Assembly (NCBI RefSeq): GCF_051967575.1 | Contig: NZ_JBQCJW010000032.1 | Location: forward strand, 1-42,748 | Direction of reading: 5' to 3' | DNA length: 42,748 nucleotides | From: Solibacillus silvestris_B | GTDB lineage: Bacteria; Bacillota; Bacilli; Bacillales_A; Planococcaceae | In this document: positions 40,610-42,748 of the stretch, piece by piece | Numbering within the stretch: the stretch's first letter is position 1 | Layout of the letters: each line of letters begins with the position of its first letter | Position numbers and translations under genes: made by a program | The notes under the pieces: generated by a model | The model's input: only the letters and a program-made list of their open reading frames with translations | The model's database searches: none | What the model was told of the DNA's origin: nothing

Positions 40610-42160
40610 ATGAATTTCGTTTCTGCAGGATTCTTTCTTGGAATTGTAGGTTTAACTTTGATCGTTACATATGTTGCGGCAAAAAGAACCTCTTCGGCAA
40701 GTGACTTTTATACGGCTGGCGGCGGTCTGAAAGGCTGGCAAAATGGTTTTGCAATTGCTGGAGACTACTTATCGGCTGCTGCTTTTTTAGGGGTTTCCGG
40801 CGCGATTGCATTAACAGGCTTTGATGGCTTCTTCTTCTCTGTCGGCTATGTTGTAGCAAACTTAGTTCTACTATATATTATTGCTGAGCCAATGCGTAAC
40901 TTAGGTCGCTATACGTTGGCAGATATGCTGACAGCACGTTTCAACGAAAAACGCATTCGCGGGGTTGCGGCGACTGGTACGATCATTATTGTAATTTTAT
41001 ATATGATTGCACAGTTAGTTGGCGCGGGTGCATTGATTAAACTTTTATTCGGTATTGAATATTGGCTGGCTGTTTTAATCGTTGGTGTCATGATGACGAC
41101 ATACGTACTATTTGGTGGAATGACAGCAACTTCATGGGTGCAAATCATTAAAGCAGGACTTTTATTGTTCGGTACGACATTACTGGCATTTTTAGTATTC
41201 TCGAAATTTGATTTTAATTTAGTGAAAATGTTCGACACGGTAAGCACGAATTACGGTGACGAGTATTTAGTGCCTGGCGTTAAATATACGTCTACGATTG
41301 ATTCTGTTTCGATGATGCTTGCATTAGTGTTGGGCACTTCCGGTTTACCTCATATTTTAATGCGCTTCTTTACTGTTAAGGACGCAAAAACAGCTCGTGC
41401 ATCTATTTCCTGGACGACATGGATCACAGCTATTTTCTTCTCTTTAACAATATTCCTAGGCTTTGGCGCGATGCATTTCGTAGGTTTCGATGCGATTAAG
41501 GCAGAAAACGCTGCCGGTAATACTGCTGCCCCGCTATTAGCTGAATTTTTAGGCGGAAATATTTTATTGTCATTTATTTGCGCTGTTGCCTTTGCAACGA
41601 TTTTAGCGGTCGTATCAGGTTTAGTATTAACGGGCGCATCCGCGATTTCCCATGATATTTACGGCGAAATTTTGAAGGATGGTCAATTAACGGAAAAACA
41701 GCAAGTTTTGGCTGCACGCATTGGTTCGATTTCCATTGCGATAGTTTCTATTGTATTAGCTCTATTTGCGCAAAGCTTGAATGTTTCCTTCTTAGTATCC
41801 TTTGCGTTTTGTATCGGTGCATCTGCCAATCTGCCAGTAATTCTTTACACGATTTATTGGAAAAAATTCAATGCAAACGGCGCTGTCGCTGCAATGGTTA
41901 CAGGATTGGTGTCATGCTTGATTTTAGGTGCTCTCGGGCCGAACATCTGGAGCCCTACAGGAAATGCTATATTTGTCGGGGAGCCAATAGTGAACTTGGC
42001 GGTGCCAGCGATTATTACAATTCCTTTAAGCTTCATTGCAGGCTATTTAGGTTCTATTCTCACTGCCCATAAAGTGCAACAAGCAGAAGCAGAACGTATA
42101 TACAAAGAAATTCGGGTGAAAGCACATACAGGCATTTCTGTACAGGACGTCTCCCACTAA
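40610..42160 (+). CDS. actP: Cation/acetate symporter, SSS family
   Basis: A 516-residue sodium:solute symporter with about 13 helices. ATG 40610 follows GGCGGGTG. ActP-like features are FYTAGGGLKGWQNGFAIAGD, SAAAFLGVSGAIALTGFDGF, PMRNLGRYTLADMLTARF, TSGLPHILMRFFTVKDAKTAR, and VVSGLVLTGASAISHDIYGE. It imports acetate or other short monocarboxylates. It is cotranscribed with the DUF485 gene under a palindrome-bearing promoter. Substrate by family only. Confidence 0.9.
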   Translation: MNFVSAGFFLGIVGLTLIVTYVAAKRTSSASDFYTAGGGLKGWQNGFAIAGDYLSAAAFLGVSGAIALTGFDGFFFSVGYVVANLVLLYIIAEPMRNLGRYTLADMLTARFNEKRIRGVAATGTIIIVILYMIAQLVGAGALIKLLFGIEYWLAVLIVGVMMTTYVLFGGMTATSWVQIIKAGLLLFGTTLLAFLVFSKFDFNLVKMFDTVSTNYGDEYLVPGVKYTSTIDSVSMMLALVLGTSGLPHILMRFFTVKDAKTARASISWTTWITAIFFSLTIFLGFGAMHFVGFDAIKAENAAGNTAAPLLAEFLGGNILLSFICAVAFATILAVVSGLVLTGASAISHDIYGEILKDGQLTEKQQVLAARIGSISIAIVSIVLALFAQSLNVSFLVSFAFCIGASANLPVILYTIYWKKFNANGAVAAMVTGLVSCLILGALGPNIWSPTGNAIFVGEPIVNLAVPAIITIPLSFIAGYLGSILTAHKVQQAEAERIYKEIRVKAHTGISVQDVSH

Positions 42161-42221
42161 GTTTTTAAAAATTATTCAAAAAAATTATGAAGAATTCAAT
42201 TATTTCCCATAAAATCATTGA

Positions 42222-42267
42222 AAAACTGTTCGAAGGCTTTACGCTTTCAGGACAGTTTTTTCCTTTT
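42222..42267 (+). terminator. Terminator of the DUF485-actP unit
   Basis: AAAACTGTTC / GGACAGTTTT with a 20-base loop and a T-run. Confidence 0.8.
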
Positions 42268-42565
42268 TTTATACCATTTCTTTTATGAATATAACTTTCT
42301 GAATATACAGAAATCACTTTTCTGTAAAGTAATTCATTTTTTGAATATTACTATTTCTCATAAAAACGAATAATATATTCTTATAATTATTTTTTAAAAA
42401 ATATAAATTTTCAAATTTATTAAACTGCCGAAAGCCTTGCCCCATCTACCTTTGTTTCACCTAATCAGATTTTAAATCTTCCGTTTATAATTTGTTATGT
42501 ATCTTTTTTTCTCTAATAAACATATTTTTGCAAAAAATTTTTTCACATAATTTTTCTAAAAACTA
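42268..42565. other. AT-rich intergenic region before the right-edge gene
   Basis: About 300 bases with no supported gene, RNA or repeat. Confidence 0.5.
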
Positions 42566-42594
42566 TTGCAATTTTGTTACAGCTAAAATAGAAT
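42566..42594 (+). promoter_or_regulatory. Promoter of the right-edge gene
   Basis: TTGCAA (42566-42571), 17 bases, TAGAAT (42589-42594). The start codon of the next gene is at 42669, behind a GGGGGAA site. Confidence 0.55.
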
Positions 42595-42668
42595 GAAAAT
42601 GTAAAATCCTTGAAAGAGAATTTTGCACACATAAAGCAGTAATAATAATCACAAACGGGGGAATGTTT

Positions 42669-42671
42669 ATG
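42669..42671 (+). CDS. Start of a gene cut off by the terminal repeat
   Basis: A promoter and a GGGGGAA ribosome binding site lead to ATG 42669. From 42672 the sequence is the inverted terminal repeat, and the frame meets a stop after 12 more codons. Only the start codon can belong to the real gene, so its identity is unknown. The spacing resembles the start region of the DUF485 gene. Confidence 0.4.
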
Positions 42672-42747
42672 GCCCCCTCTGTTAGGATAGATGTCGTACC
42701 GAGCTAACGTGATATGATTAAGTAAAATACACGGAGGTCGAGACGAA
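42672..42747. repeat. Right copy of the 76-bp terminal inverted repeat
   Basis: Exact reverse complement of 1-76. One further base (42748) has no partner because the left end stops there. Beyond the shared part the flanks differ (T on the left, G on the right), so the edge of the repeat is sharp on both sides. Confidence 0.9.
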
Positions 42748-42748
42748 T

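Overview
The window reads as a chromosomal contig from a low-GC, Gram-positive, endospore-forming bacterium of the Bacillales. Gene content and protein style (ykpA-type ABC-F, RecQ with HRDC, LCP family, Spo0M-like protein, FMN-riboswitch rib genes, pI258-type ArsC) suggest the Lysinibacillus/Solibacillus branch of the Planococcaceae; this is inference from remembered family resemblance, not a database result. No rRNA, tRNA, CRISPR array or intact insertion sequence was found.

Layout. 1-1350: a ykpA-type ABC-F gene cut off by a 76-bp sequence that recurs, inverted, at the right end. 1827-6520: lipoprotein, RecQ and a HTH-TPR regulator. 6577-12185: MsrA, LCP protein, AI-2E-family membrane protein, short Spo0M-like protein, DapL-like aminotransferase and a P-loop protein with an Asp23-like tail. 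12307-17232: an operon for a 2-hydroxy-acid dehydrogenase (GlcD type), a three-part TRAP transporter and a GntR/FCD regulator, with a textbook FCD operator (TGGT-N3-ACCA) just after the promoter. 17374-22555: a crotonase-family protein, a Xer-like protein that has lost its catalytic residues, small hypothetical genes, a CorA-like membrane protein and an intact tyrosine recombinase. 22677-23128: a strong promoter, two tandem paralogous small ORFs and a terminator. 23356-29188: PAS-GGDEF-EAL protein, repeat protein, a 500-bp non-coding stretch with inverted repeats, a two-repeat small protein and a purine-type permease.

29352-31686: riboflavin locus with two tandem FMN riboswitches, each with its own terminator, ahead of ribE-ribB-ribH; ribD and the GTP cyclohydrolase II part are absent. 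32369-36912: arsRBC, a scar where two arsenic-associated genes lost their 5' halves, a NapA/GerN-type antiporter behind an attenuator-like hairpin, and broken pieces of a serine resolvase, a SulP transporter and a universal stress protein. This block looks like a decayed acquired island. 37245-42160: NTF2-like protein, transglutaminase-like protein, GNAT, then a DUF485-ActP acetate-symporter pair with a promoter and a perfect palindrome. The right edge starts another gene that breaks off after its start codon in the same terminal repeat.

The most unusual items are the tandem FMN riboswitches, the tandem small-ORF cassette, the inverted-repeat non-coding region at 26.7-27.0 kb, the dead Xer homologue, and the scars of the ars island.
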